Origin: Isochrysis galbana | Taxonomy: Eukaryota > Haptophyta > Isochrysidales > Isochrysidaceae | Direction of reading: 5' to 3' | Length of the DNA: 64,000 nt | Assembly: GCA_018136815.1 (NCBI GenBank) | Contig: CM030939.1 | Location: 1,657,930-1,721,929 of the forward strand | Shown: in pieces, positions 51,300-61,363 of the stretch | How the letters are laid out: the number at the start of each line of letters is the position of its first letter | Numbering within the stretch: position 1 is the first letter of the stretch | The notes under the pieces: generated by a model | The model's database searches: none | What the model was told of the DNA's origin: nothing | What the model saw: the letters and a program-made list of their open reading frames with translations, nothing else | Position numbers and translations under genes: made by a program

Positions 51300-52949
51300 A
51301 TGGAGCGCGCGCCGACCGCTCCCACCTCCCAGCCCCCCGCCGTCACGACGCCCCAACGGGGCCGCCCCAAACCGCCGGAGCCCAAGCGCCCACAGGCCGC
51401 CGCGCCGCCTGACAACGACGTCGAGATGACGGCACCGCCCTCGCCTCCCAAGCTGCCACAGAACCAGGGAACAGGCAGAGTCCTGTTCCCTGGTGACAAC
51501 CAGACCCAGGGCAAAGCCCTGCCACCCAACCCCTCCGCTCCTCCACCAACTCAAGGACTCCCCATGGGAGGTGGCAGCTCTGCTGCCACCCCCATGGCGG
51601 CCACTCCTACCATCAGTGCACCCCTCGGGGGCGCGCACTTAACACAACAATCCATTTTGGGGGCCTTTGCGCCCTCAAACCAACAACCAACTCAAGCGAC
51701 CAGGACATACGCGCAAGCTGCGCATGGACACAAAGGGAAGGATACAGCCCAGCAAGCCCAGCAGCCACAAGCCCAACAACCACAGCAGCCGTCGCGCAAG
51801 CGGGCGGATCCCCAATCGGATCCAAAGCCGACTCTCCACAACACCACCCCATTTGCTTCTCCTCCACCTGATGAGGAAGAGGAGCCCGAAGACACGCCTT
51901 TTTACATCCAGCTAGCTCAGCTAGCTGATGACAAAAAGGACATCAAGAGCGAGGATGTCGCCACCTTCATGAAATTCCTCCTCTCTAGGCTGGAAGGCCT
52001 AGACGCAACTCCAGACGGCATGGACAAAGGCCGCAAAGGCCCTTGGATTTTCTATGTTGATGAAGACGCACACGATCAATTCAAGGCCGCATACGGAGAC
52101 AAAGTTAACACGGCACTCTCGGGAGTCCCGCATGAATTTGGAATCACCTATGGTGCGTTAATCGACTCGGCCCCTCGAAAGTCGAGCGCTATCCGGTCCT
52201 CCCTAAAAGAGGTGGCGACCTACATTGTTTTTCGCATCTTTGATCCGATCAAGGCTTTTAAGACCAAGACTAGGCACTTGGCTAACTCACTCGAGCGCGA
52301 GGGATTCCACGTGCTAAGGGGCAACCAACAGCGAGCCAAAACCTCACTCGAAGGTATCACGAAAGTTGAGTCCGGCAAGCGTCCCATCTGGCACTTTTAT
52401 GTTTACACGGACACGTCTGCCTTAGGGCACCGCTTCCCTCGCAACTTTCATGTGACTCTCGATGACGGAGAAAATTTCAACTTGGACTATGCGGTCCGAT
52501 CATCGGTGGAATGTGTGACTCCTGAAGGGGAGTTAGCCATCCATGGAGCCCCCGGAGGCTGCAAAGGATACGACAAGCCGTGGGCTATCTCATTTCTTCG
52601 TAAAAACCAAGTTAGCTTTCGCCAATGCACGTGCGAACAAGATAAGGCGAAAGCGGAACAACGAAAGCGCCAAAGGGACGCAAGTAACGCCATGGACTAC
52701 AGGGCCCTCATGGGCCTTGGTGCGGCGGCGCCATGCCGCCGATTCATGGCGGGCGAATGCAAAAACAACCGCATGAAAGGACGTCAAATAGTCCAATGCT
52801 CCTCCAGCCACGACATCCCCGGATGTTGGGTAAAGGACCCCACCACGGGCAAACAAACTTGTATGGTCAAATGCAATCTTAAACCTAATAAGGCTTATCC
52901 AGGGTACTGCGTGAACGGAGTTAGTTGCCTCTACCGTCATGGTGAATAG
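51300..52949 (+). CDS. LINE ORF1 protein (nucleic-acid-binding)
   Basis: A 549-residue protein starting 24 bp inside the element. Residues 1-about 200 are Pro/Ala/Gln-rich and probably disordered; an acidic patch (PDEEEEPEDTP) follows; about 210-470 are globular; the C-terminus has spaced Cys/His residues (CRRFMAGECKNN, CSSSHDIPGCW, CMVKCN, YCVNGVSCLYRHG) resembling CCCH zinc fingers that bind RNA. The role is expected to be packaging element RNA, by analogy to ORF1 proteins. Its stop overlaps the ORF2 start by 11 bp. Confidence 0.85.
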   Translation: MERAPTAPTSQPPAVTTPQRGRPKPPEPKRPQAAAPPDNDVEMTAPPSPPKLPQNQGTGRVLFPGDNQTQGKALPPNPSAPPPTQGLPMGGGSSAATPMAATPTISAPLGGAHLTQQSILGAFAPSNQQPTQATRTYAQAAHGHKGKDTAQQAQQPQAQQPQQPSRKRADPQSDPKPTLHNTTPFASPPPDEEEEPEDTPFYIQLAQLADDKKDIKSEDVATFMKFLLSRLEGLDATPDGMDKGRKGPWIFYVDEDAHDQFKAAYGDKVNTALSGVPHEFGITYGALIDSAPRKSSAIRSSLKEVATYIVFRIFDPIKAFKTKTRHLANSLEREGFHVLRGNQQRAKTSLEGITKVESGKRPIWHFYVYTDTSALGHRFPRNFHVTLDDGENFNLDYAVRSSVECVTPEGELAIHGAPGGCKGYDKPWAISFLRKNQVSFRQCTCEQDKAKAEQRKRQRDASNAMDYRALMGLGAAAPCRRFMAGECKNNRMKGRQIVQCSSSHDIPGCWVKDPTTGKQTCMVKCNLKPNKAYPGYCVNGVSCLYRHGE

Positions 52950-55900
52950 TAGCGACTTAAAGATTGCGACATACAATTTGAACGGAGCGAAACATAAATT
53001 AACGTCGACCCTAGCGCAAGCGAGACTAGGAGGGATCCATGTTCTGTACGCGCAAGAACTACACCATTACAGCGATGGGTGGCACCTAAGGGTGCAAGGT
53101 TTGGCCCGGTCCCTTGGCTGGGACTGGTTTCAATCCCCCGCGTCTAGGGGCGACCCTGGGAGCGGAGTGGCGGTAGCCATTAGAAGAGACAGAAGCGACG
53201 TAGTAGTAGAATCTTGGTCGGTAGTTATCCCGGGAAGGCTGGTAGTAGTAAAGGCTAATTTCGGACATGAAACAATATCTTTCGCCTCGGTGTATCTAAA
53301 TGCTAGACCTAGTAAGCGTAAAGAAGAAATCAAAGTCCTTCATGAGACATCGGAAATACTTTCTCACACAATTATAGCGGGCGATTTCAATTGCGTGGAG
53401 AACATACATAGAGACACCCGGCCCATCGCGGGGGCGACCCCCTATGCAAATACGGGAGGCAGAGCCCTCACGAGGGCGATTGCCTCGCATGGGCTCACTG
53501 ACGTCCAACTGCTGGTTAATCCGGGCATAAAAGAGCAATACACGAGGTGCGGGCACCAGACCCACACGAGAATAGATCGAGTATACGCCGCAGAATACTA
53601 CTCCACGTGGAGATGGCATAAGGCATACATAGATCTTAAACTTTTCACGGGCCTGGCGGCGTCGGACCACCACCCGGTGGTAGCGACTTTTGCTACCGCC
53701 CCCCCACGACGGGCAACGGAAATAGAAGCCAAGATACCTTTGGAGGTATTAGACGACCCGGAGACCCGGGAGATGATCAGCCTCCTCTGGAGGAGACTCT
53801 ACCCAGCCCCTCCGGGAGAGGACGAAGGGGACAAGTTAACCACTTGGACGGAATTCAAAAGGAAGGTATCTTCGATACTCCTCGCGAAGGCGGTTGAGCT
53901 TCGCAGACGACAGAGGTACGCGCAAGCGGAATTCGACGCGGTGGCGGATGCTAGAAAAGCCCAAATGGAGGCGACCCCCGGGACGACCCGGTCGGACATC
54001 ATAGCGGAACTGAACCGCAAAGTAGTCGACAAAAGACGTACCTTCTCACCCGCCCCGTCATTAGCGGAGAAAATCATAAGGGCGGAAGAGCTTGTTACAA
54101 AGCAATTTTTTAAGAGATTCACGCCTAGACACGCTAGCGGCGACATCCCGGCGATGTACGCTGGAGTGAGATGGGAAGACCCGCAACCGGCCCTAGATGA
54201 AGACAAAGTAGCAACCGACGACACCGCGATTCTGGCCTCGTTACGGGGCTACTATGTATGGCTTTTCAGCGAAAAGATCTCTCAAGGCGCGGAGCCCCTC
54301 CTTCACGCGCTAAGGCAACGTCAGATACCGACGGGTCATAGGTCCTTCTTGGACAAGCCCATAGGATATTCGGAGATCATCCGTGCTATACGGCAAATGG
54401 CGAAAGGTAAATCCGCGGGGCCGGACGGCATACCAATGGAGTTCTATCAAAGCTTTGAAAAGCTAGCGGCCCCGCGCCTGATGGACATGTTTCACGAAGC
54501 CTACCGGTCGGGGGCATTACCGGAGGACACGTGCTCGGGTGATATAGCCCTGCTCTATAAAAAAGGGGACGCCAGGGACCCGAGGAACTATAGACCAATA
54601 ACGTTGCTCCAAACGGACTACAAAATCCTCGCCAGGATCCTAGCTAACAGACTCAAAAAAACGATACATACGATCATCTCCAGGGAGCAAGTGGGCTTTG
54701 TGCCTAGGAGGATGATAGGCGAAGCCACCCATTTGCTAAAGTTAGTGCAAGCATACTTGGAAGACGCAGACGAAGAGGGATTAGCCCTGGCGATAGACTG
54801 GGAGAAAGCTTTCGATAGAGTCAGCTGGGATTATTATCATAAAGCGATACAGGCATTGGGCTTCGGCCCCGGTTACTCTAGATGGCTAACACTATTAACT
54901 AACGCGGATTCCCTTCCGATCAGATGGATCAAGGCCAATGGTAGACGCAGCAATCCCTTCACGATACATTGCGGCATGCCCCAAGGGTGCCCGCTATCGC
55001 CCCTAGCTTTTCTCTTAGTGGCCGAAGGCCTAACACGACTAGTCAACGCCGACCCTGAGATGAAGGGAATCACAATAGGACCTAGAGAGTTAAGGCTTTC
55101 GCAGTTTGCCGACGACACGCAACTTTTAGCGAGCTCTTTCGAGTCACTGGAGAGGGCGATGCACATCTTAGAGACATATGGAACCGCCACCGGGGCTAGG
55201 GTGAACAAAAACAAGAGTATACTAATAAGAATGGGATCGCTTACAGGGGCGCAGGTCCCCGAGACGCTAACTTATCTTAAAACACTCGGCGAAGGCGAGT
55301 ATGCGACCATTCTAGGAGTCCCTTTCTGGGAAGGGCTAGAAAACGACTCCTTCTGGGAGAAGCTATACGCGAAGCTTAAGAAAAAGGTCGCAACATGGAG
55401 AGGTCTGAAGAGTCTCTCCATTCACGGGAGGACGCTGCTAGTGAACTTCATAATCTACGGGACGCCGAGATATTGGCTATCCACGTCCACTCCTCCGGCA
55501 TGGTTCATGGAGGCCATTGACTCGGACGTTCAAACTATATTGTGGGATAGGTCTCCCCGACTTCAGGTGGATGAGCTAGGCTCCTCGCAAGAGGGTCGGA
55601 AATGGATAACCCTTCCGGCATATCCGAGGGTAGGCACAAGCGAAGACGGGCCCCTATTGGGGGTCGGACTACTTCCCATGGCCGAACACACGAGGGCGCT
55701 CCAAGCGATATGGATAGTCCGATATCTTAACCCGTCAATGGCGGAATGGAAGATAGTCTTGGATCAATGGTTCAGCCGCACCCCCTTAGGGCGAGCGGCG
55801 GTCTTTTCGAAGGTCGACTCGAAGAGCCTCACGGCTAGCATTCGCGGCAATAACACGCTCCCGGCATTCTGGAAGCACGCGCTGGAAAACTTCAGAAGGA

Positions 55901-57270
55901 TCAACTTCCTTAGGGGAGAAATCACACGAGAAGGCACTCAGGGCTCCCCGATATGGCACAATCTTTTCCACAAGCCTCCGGCTATCCATCACTCACATAG
56001 GTCGAAATGGGAGTCTCTACAGACAGTTATTGTTCACAACACCATAAACCCGGATACGGGGGACGTTTACACTATGGAAGAATGCGCGGCTTACTTGCCG
56101 GACGGAGAACGTTGGATACGCCATAGGGGAAATTACATATCGGTAGGCCCCTTTCTTAAGTCATGGGAAAAGATTTCTGAGTGGACGAGATCAAGACTAA
56201 TACATACCACTTTCGATTATATGAACCTTCTTAAAAAACAAGCGAAGACTCCGCCCCCGGCTCCAGAGGAGCAAGAGATACTCCCTCAGGAAGATCCGGA
56301 CGCACACGATCTAGGCGAGATCCTAGTCGATATAGACCATAACTTTTATCTGCGCCGAAGAGGCGACTACCACAAGGTCCAGCTCAATGTCATGGGAGAG
56401 CCCCACATCCACGAGCGGATTAGCCCGCAACTACTGCCCGACGAACTATACACCCCGCTGAAGTGGGGACATGCGTACGACGGCCCGGCGGAAACGGCGT
56501 ACCCGTTACCTCAAGAATACATGCTAAAAGGCACGCGTACAACACTAGAGGATGTAAGTGTCAGGGACTTGACTAAAGCGTTCCTCGCTTTGAGGAAAAC
56601 CAAAACACAAAAATCCACACTAAGATGGGAAAAAAGGTTACCGGTCCTCTCGGGAAAGTGGAAACAAATATCGCAATTATACAAATATAACTTTTTGACG
56701 CCTAGAGACTCTTACTTGCATTTCAAACATGTCCTACATAGGAGGTTAGCTACAGCGAACCGCTTTGCTGACGATCCAACATGCCGCTTTTGCGGCATAG
56801 CCCCTGAAAGCTCCACTCACCTGGCATCATGCATCGCGACGGAGCCCATCTTTGAATTCATAGAAGGACTTCTGGGGATTAGCCTCAGGCCGGGATCCGA
56901 AACAGCCCAACGACTTTTCTGCTATCAAGTGGACAGACCGCACCCCTCCTCGGGATACCTAGGCATCCTGACGTGGAGGTACATCCTAACTGACTTTTAT
57001 AACATCCAATATGGCAACGCGGACGGCAGGTCCGTTAGGTCGATCTTAAGAGCGATCCTTGCGAGATACCACCTATTAGTAACGGCGAAAGTCGGGTTCT
57101 TTTTGAGGCTGAAAAAACAACGAGAGAATATGGGGCTACACGCCCCGAGTAACAAACACTTTAAGAAATTGATAAGTCCGCTCTACACGGTGGACAAGGA
57201 GTTCAACCTAGAAGCATCGGAAGACCTCCTGCAGGCGGCGGGAGGGCTAGACATCCGTAACATCACCTAA
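52939..57270 (+). CDS. LINE ORF2 protein: endonuclease and reverse transcriptase
   Basis: A 1443-residue protein from an ATG inside the ORF1 end. Residues 6-255 are an APE-type endonuclease (ATYNLNGAKH, YAQELHHY, IIAGDFN, SDHHPVVATF). RT spans about 470-800, with GKSAGPDGIPMEFY, YRPITLLQTDYKI, AIDWEKAFDRVSW (near 617), GMPQGCPLSPLAF (near 678) and LSQFADDTQLL (near 720). A Cys-His knuckle CRFCGIAPESSTHLASC is at about 1280. The enzyme nicks the target and primes reverse transcription from it. No stop or frameshift is seen. Confidence 0.93.
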   Translation: MVNSSDLKIATYNLNGAKHKLTSTLAQARLGGIHVLYAQELHHYSDGWHLRVQGLARSLGWDWFQSPASRGDPGSGVAVAIRRDRSDVVVESWSVVIPGRLVVVKANFGHETISFASVYLNARPSKRKEEIKVLHETSEILSHTIIAGDFNCVENIHRDTRPIAGATPYANTGGRALTRAIASHGLTDVQLLVNPGIKEQYTRCGHQTHTRIDRVYAAEYYSTWRWHKAYIDLKLFTGLAASDHHPVVATFATAPPRRATEIEAKIPLEVLDDPETREMISLLWRRLYPAPPGEDEGDKLTTWTEFKRKVSSILLAKAVELRRRQRYAQAEFDAVADARKAQMEATPGTTRSDIIAELNRKVVDKRRTFSPAPSLAEKIIRAEELVTKQFFKRFTPRHASGDIPAMYAGVRWEDPQPALDEDKVATDDTAILASLRGYYVWLFSEKISQGAEPLLHALRQRQIPTGHRSFLDKPIGYSEIIRAIRQMAKGKSAGPDGIPMEFYQSFEKLAAPRLMDMFHEAYRSGALPEDTCSGDIALLYKKGDARDPRNYRPITLLQTDYKILARILANRLKKTIHTIISREQVGFVPRRMIGEATHLLKLVQAYLEDADEEGLALAIDWEKAFDRVSWDYYHKAIQALGFGPGYSRWLTLLTNADSLPIRWIKANGRRSNPFTIHCGMPQGCPLSPLAFLLVAEGLTRLVNADPEMKGITIGPRELRLSQFADDTQLLASSFESLERAMHILETYGTATGARVNKNKSILIRMGSLTGAQVPETLTYLKTLGEGEYATILGVPFWEGLENDSFWEKLYAKLKKKVATWRGLKSLSIHGRTLLVNFIIYGTPRYWLSTSTPPAWFMEAIDSDVQTILWDRSPRLQVDELGSSQEGRKWITLPAYPRVGTSEDGPLLGVGLLPMAEHTRALQAIWIVRYLNPSMAEWKIVLDQWFSRTPLGRAAVFSKVDSKSLTASIRGNNTLPAFWKHALENFRRINFLRGEITREGTQGSPIWHNLFHKPPAIHHSHRSKWESLQTVIVHNTINPDTGDVYTMEECAAYLPDGERWIRHRGNYISVGPFLKSWEKISEWTRSRLIHTTFDYMNLLKKQAKTPPPAPEEQEILPQEDPDAHDLGEILVDIDHNFYLRRRGDYHKVQLNVMGEPHIHERISPQLLPDELYTPLKWGHAYDGPAETAYPLPQEYMLKGTRTTLEDVSVRDLTKAFLALRKTKTQKSTLRWEKRLPVLSGKWKQISQLYKYNFLTPRDSYLHFKHVLHRRLATANRFADDPTCRFCGIAPESSTHLASCIATEPIFEFIEGLLGISLRPGSETAQRLFCYQVDRPHPSSGYLGILTWRYILTDFYNIQYGNADGRSVRSILRAILARYHLLVTAKVGFFLRLKKQRENMGLHAPSNKHFKKLISPLYTVDKEFNLEASEDLLQAAGGLDIRNIT

Positions 57271-57599
57271 GGCACTTAATACCGCGTCTTAGAAGAAAAC
57301 GAGGAGGATATCAATAAAGATCCCACGAAATACAATAGAAGGCAACCCGAATCAACACTAGCGTACAGGACGAATCACAGTCTCCAGCCCCCTTCTCTCC
57401 AACTCCCGGCCGAAGCAGCGCGCGCGGCCTCCCCGGAACCAGCTTCTCCGATAAAGAGGGAACTGGGAAAGGGGAAGGGGGTTGTCAGGGGTTAAGGTTG
57501 GGTGGTAGGGTGGTACACTAGCACACTGCCTCACGCCGCACGCGTAGCGGGGAATTTTAAGAAGATTATTTTTTTTTCTTGTCAGGCCCTAGCGGCGGA

Positions 57600-59741
57600 C
57601 GCGCCATGGCGGGTGTGGAATCAAGCTCGCGTATGATTGTGGCAAGTCTCAATGGGGTACGGGCCAAGGAGTGAAGAAAAGTCTTGAGAGAGGGGGAAAG
57701 AGCGCGCTACATCGCGACGAGGGCCCACGAGTCACCACCCCACGTCCCCACATCACTCACTCACCAACAAGAAAACTCCGAAAACTGATGCAACATCGCA
57801 CAAACAACTCGGCGTGCCGTCCGTTGCCTCCGGCCGTTATATTATCCCCAACCCCCGCGCGAGTTTCTTCTCCTCCGCGCGCGGGTCGTTTCCTCCGCCA
57901 GTCAGGGCATGAGAGTGTTTGACGGCATGGATGGAGTAGCACAAGATGGTGGCGCGCAGGGTGCAACGCGCAGAGCTGCAAACGCGAACATCAACATCGA
58001 GGGAAAGCGCCGCGTCGAGCGCCTCCAACTTACCTTCGATCCACTTCCACCCTTTCGAGCACCGCGATGAGGGACAGGTGCGCGCCATCGACATCAATCA
58101 TCTTCCGGCGAGCCTGCGCATGCCCCGCCTGCGTTGTGGCGCCTCACGAACGAGACCGCAGGTTGAAGCAGCTGCCCCACAGGTGCGCGCCATGGGCCCC
58201 CGCCGCACGCAGGGAAGAGAGGAGGAGAAGGGAAGAGGGAGGGGAGGGGGGAGCGGCAGCTCTCCCCTCCGGCTTTTACGTGTCTTCTTTCTCGCCCAAG
58301 TTGGGTAATTAAGAGGAGACGGACGGGGGTGCCAGAGCCAGGATGGAAGGGCCGCGGCCGCGGCTTGCCGCGGCAACTCGCTCCGACGAGAGTGATTAGC
58401 GCTCTGGCCCCCCAGTTTCACGAGTGCCCCCCTCCCCCTGCGTTGCTTTCACCCGAAAGGGGTTTTCCCCCAGTGTCGCCTCGAGGAGAGGGCGTGCTGG
58501 GGTGCGCAGGGTCGGTGCGTGCACTGGGGGAAGGACAAATTATCGTTGTCGAGGGGAGGGGGCAACGCCCCCTCCCCTTGGTACCGCCACTCGGACATCT
58601 GGCTCGTCAGGCACGGCGGGATTCCGGGACTGAAAAGTTGTGTCCAATTAGCTAGTGGGGTTGGCTAGGATATAACATTAATAATTTAAATTAAAATCAT
58701 CCGTCGCTCTCGCTCTCGTCGTCTCGTCGTCTCGCTGCTCGTCTACCACTCATACCCTGCAATCTATCCTCTCCACGCCAGCCCCGGCCATCACAGCCCT
58801 CCCCTCGCTCGCCCTTGCCGCTGCCGTCGGAAAGCGCTCCGGTGCATGCCTTCATTGGAGGCTGCCGTCGTCGCGGCGCTCGAATCGACTTCTGCCGATG
58901 ACTTTTGGCTTAGGCTTCGTTTTACTTATCTGTTATCGCTTCTATTCGCTCTCGTTTCTCATCTAACGACACGGTCGACTGGCTAGGCCTCGCAATCAGG
59001 GATGGGAGGGGGGAGTTGGCTCGAGGGCAGGCCCAGCGCGGGCGTGGGAGTGCGGCTCGCGACCCGCGCCCACTAGCTAGGGTTTGGGTGGTACTGATGC
59101 TGATGAGTGCCAAACTCCAAACTCATGCCAAAGAGGCAGAGCGTGGGGCGTGGGGATGACCGACAGGCTTCCCGAAAGGGAATTCGAGCCTGAGAGGGAG
59201 GGTGCAAAGCGCCCCCCCATGCTGAACTAAGTATACGCTTAATTATTTATCAAAAAAACAACCGAACCTGAGGTCGCAGTCCCTTTCCCCTTGCGCGCCC
59301 CGGCAAGACAACGGCACGAACGTATTATGTTGTCGCGGCTGAGTGTGATGAATGATCGTCGTAACCCGTCAAACATTACGAGTGGCTAATCTTTGCTGCC
59401 TTTCGGGGCTGGTCCATGAGCGAGATACAGCAGCATTGCAGTACTCTAGTACTTGTACACATCTCTTATGTATGCACTACAAGTAGTATATGTACACGGA
59501 CGACTAGTATGTACAGAGAGGCTACTGGGGCAGCTTTGTCACGCATACATATGCTAGTGCAGGTGCACAAAATCTAATGCAAGCAACCGGCGAAGGATCA
59601 ATTGAGAGAAGTGACGTGCACAGTCTTTGAATTTTTGCGTCCTCATTTGTGAAGCGCAATTGGACTGGGATTGTCTCATCAGCATTGCAACTGGACTAGC
59701 TTGCTTGCAGAACAAAGTGATGCGCCTTCGCGCTGGATGCA
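57600..59741. other. gene-free region with a dispersed repeat
   Basis: 57800-57905 is the inverted match to 10430-10550. A short frame at 57946-58308 shows Arg/Ala-rich sequence with no family match. An AT-rich stretch (aacattaataatttaaattaaaa) is at 58673-58697, and repeated ctcgctctcgtcgtctcgtc near 58706. Nothing else is recognised. Confidence 0.5.
57800..57905. repeat. dispersed repeat, copy 2 (inverted match to 10430-10550)
   Basis: The reverse complement shares gttatattatcc, tcctccgcgcgcgggtcgtt and gccgtccgttgcctc with the copy near 10440-10540, in the same order. Confidence 0.65.
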
Positions 59742-60242
59742 CTACCACTTACCCCCTCTCATAGCGAGTGTGGCCATGTGCATGCCGACCCGTGCATCAC
59801 GCACCATATTTGTCCCCTTCGTGGCCTCGAGCCCTTGCATTTGTTCCGCCAATCGTGCAGGGACATTGACGCGGACAGGCTGCCCACAACCAAGAACGGT
59901 AGACTCATCGAAGACCATCTTTCCCTCCCTGGGCTTCTTTGGAGTTGGCCGTTGCTCACACATTGTCGCCTGGTAGGTACTCATGTACTGCTCTTGCTGG
60001 CCGTAAATGAGGGCCGGAGCGCCCATGCCTATCACACCGGGCACACTTCCAGCTGATGGGTGACAGCCAGGCCGCTGGGCAAGAGAGACGTCGATAATCT
60101 TGATCTCCTCTGCGTCCGGCCTCACAGTAGGCGCAGCGCCTCCACAGAGTGAAGGTGTGGGCGGCGCCTTCTTCCTAGTGGGAGGCTCGTCCGGCACAGT
60201 GAGACCAACTGTACCGTACCAGGACTTCAGCCCGGTGGCCAT
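59742..60242 (-). CDS. hypothetical protein, 166 residues
   Basis: An open frame from an ATG at 60242 to a stop at 59742 with balanced composition, unlike the surrounding low-complexity DNA: MATGLKSWYGTVGLTVPDEP, then basic/Pro-rich residues, a hydrophobic SAGSVPGVIGMGAPALIYG stretch, and a C-terminal part with EQMQGLEATKGTNMV. No signal peptide, membrane span or recognised domain. No intron is needed. The neighbouring genes give no clue to its role. Confidence 0.45.
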   Translation of the reverse strand: MATGLKSWYGTVGLTVPDEPPTRKKAPPTPSLCGGAAPTVRPDAEEIKIIDVSLAQRPGCHPSAGSVPGVIGMGAPALIYGQQEQYMSTYQATMCEQRPTPKKPREGKMVFDESTVLGCGQPVRVNVPARLAEQMQGLEATKGTNMVRDARVGMHMATLAMRGGKW

Positions 60243-61222
60243 CGCGTCACTCTATGCCTGTGCGTCCGTTACACGGCGACGACTCTCCTCAAACGAGTAC
60301 CTCTACTCCTATCTACCTATCTACCTGCGTTCCTTCCCGTGAACCAACAACCAACAACGTACAACGTAGGGTCTCGGTTACCAGGAAAACGGCCGCTTTC
60401 CGAATTCAATCGTCTGCGTTGCCTCTTGACAATCCAAGACTTTCGCGCTTGTCTCACCCAAATTTTCTTTGGTATTTTGGCATCCATCCCAATCCCGCCT
60501 AAATTTTGAACAAAATTTCTCTCTTTCTCTTGGTTCTGGTGTTGGTTTGCGCTGCGCTGCGGCACTACAATCCCAGTCCTGCACACACACACACACGCGC
60601 AGCCCACTAGCCCTCTAGCCATCCATCACAGCACATATATCCCACATCCCACATTCCACCATTGCACCAGCCCGCAGCCCAACAAACTGCGCACGAGTAC
60701 ACGAGTACGAGTGAATGACCGATGACCGATGACCGACGTCGACGTGTCGACGTCCGCCGGGGGAAGGGGGGGGGGGGGAGGAAGGGGGGCAGGACGAAGG
60801 GGGGGATGTATCGTCCTTAAATTTTTATATCCATATCCATTTCACGGTGGCATTTGTAAAAAAATAACCAAACCTGAGGTTGCAGCCTCTATAAGCAGAC
60901 GCCTGGAGTTGATCATCCGAGAGCCGAGAGCGCGAGGACCTGATTGTCAGAATGCATCACTCGCAACGGTGCAAAGAGCAGAGACAAAGACACGCTCGGT
61001 AGAGGCCCGCTCGCCGCTCGCCCGCCCAAATTACGGCCCTAAATTTCGCTTTCTTTTTCTTCGATCGACCTAATTTAAAAAAATCGCGAAAGTCTTGGAA
61101 AAAGCCAAGTTGCCTAGTTGCCTCGAGTGTCGAGTGTGCGGTCGTTCCCTTCCTCTTCCTTAAGAATTGCAGTCTTGTAGACTAGAGCATCTTGTTACGT
61201 GTTAGCTAGCACACCTAGCCAC
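60243..61222. other. gene-free stretch
   Basis: Includes a (CA)n run at about 60579-60595 and G-runs near 60760-60800. About 61165-61205 resembles 18025-18060 (gaattg.agtcttg.ag ... atcttgtta ... agctagca). No gene is identified. Confidence 0.45.
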
Positions 61223-61315
61223 CCTAGATGGGAAATACTATGCTGGGGCCTGCAACTACGGCCTACGGCCAAATGCGGATGTATTTGGCCTTACAAATGT
61301 ATTCGGGGCCTAACA
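61223..61315. mobile_element. MITE copy 3, right end missing
   Basis: Begins CCTAGATGGGAAATACT and continues with tggggcctgcaactacggcc as in copy 2 (agggcctgcaactacggcc), then gtatttggcc and cggggcctaac. The right terminal repeat is absent, so no target duplication can be tested. It ends about 50 bp before the oxygenase start codon. Confidence 0.75.
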
Positions 61316-61363
61316 GTTGCAGGTAGATGAGAAGTGCGGGGGGAGCTCACACATGTGCGCTTC

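Larger units (their letters stand above)
51276..57576 (+). mobile_element. full-length APE-type LINE (non-LTR retrotransposon)
   Basis: A 6.3-kb element with two ORFs, a 24-bp leader holding AAAACTATTGTTATAGTTTT, a 3' region of about 300 bp and a T-rich end. It is flanked by TCTTGTCAGGCCCTAGCGG at 51257-51275 and 57577-57595, a perfect 19-bp target duplication. Both ORFs are open from start to stop, so the copy may be recent and competent. The L1-like group is suggested by the APE endonuclease plus a Cys-His knuckle after RT and no RNase H. Confidence 0.92.
50373..57591. mobile_element. hAT-like DNA transposon, non-autonomous, split by a LINE
   Basis: Left terminus TAGGGCCTGACATGAGTTGC (50373) and right terminus CTTGTCAGGCCCTA (ending 57591) are inverted repeats. 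The flanks are GCGGCGGA at 50365-50372 and at 57592-57599, a perfect 8-bp target duplication. Without the LINE the element would be about 0.9 kb. It contains no transposase; instead it has many GTTGCTC/GAGCAAC words near both ends and a caatcaccatca tandem block inside. The right terminus also occurs at 51257-51271 because the LINE insertion duplicated it. The TIR sequence, 8-bp duplication and lack of coding capacity fit a hAT-type non-autonomous element. Confidence 0.85.
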
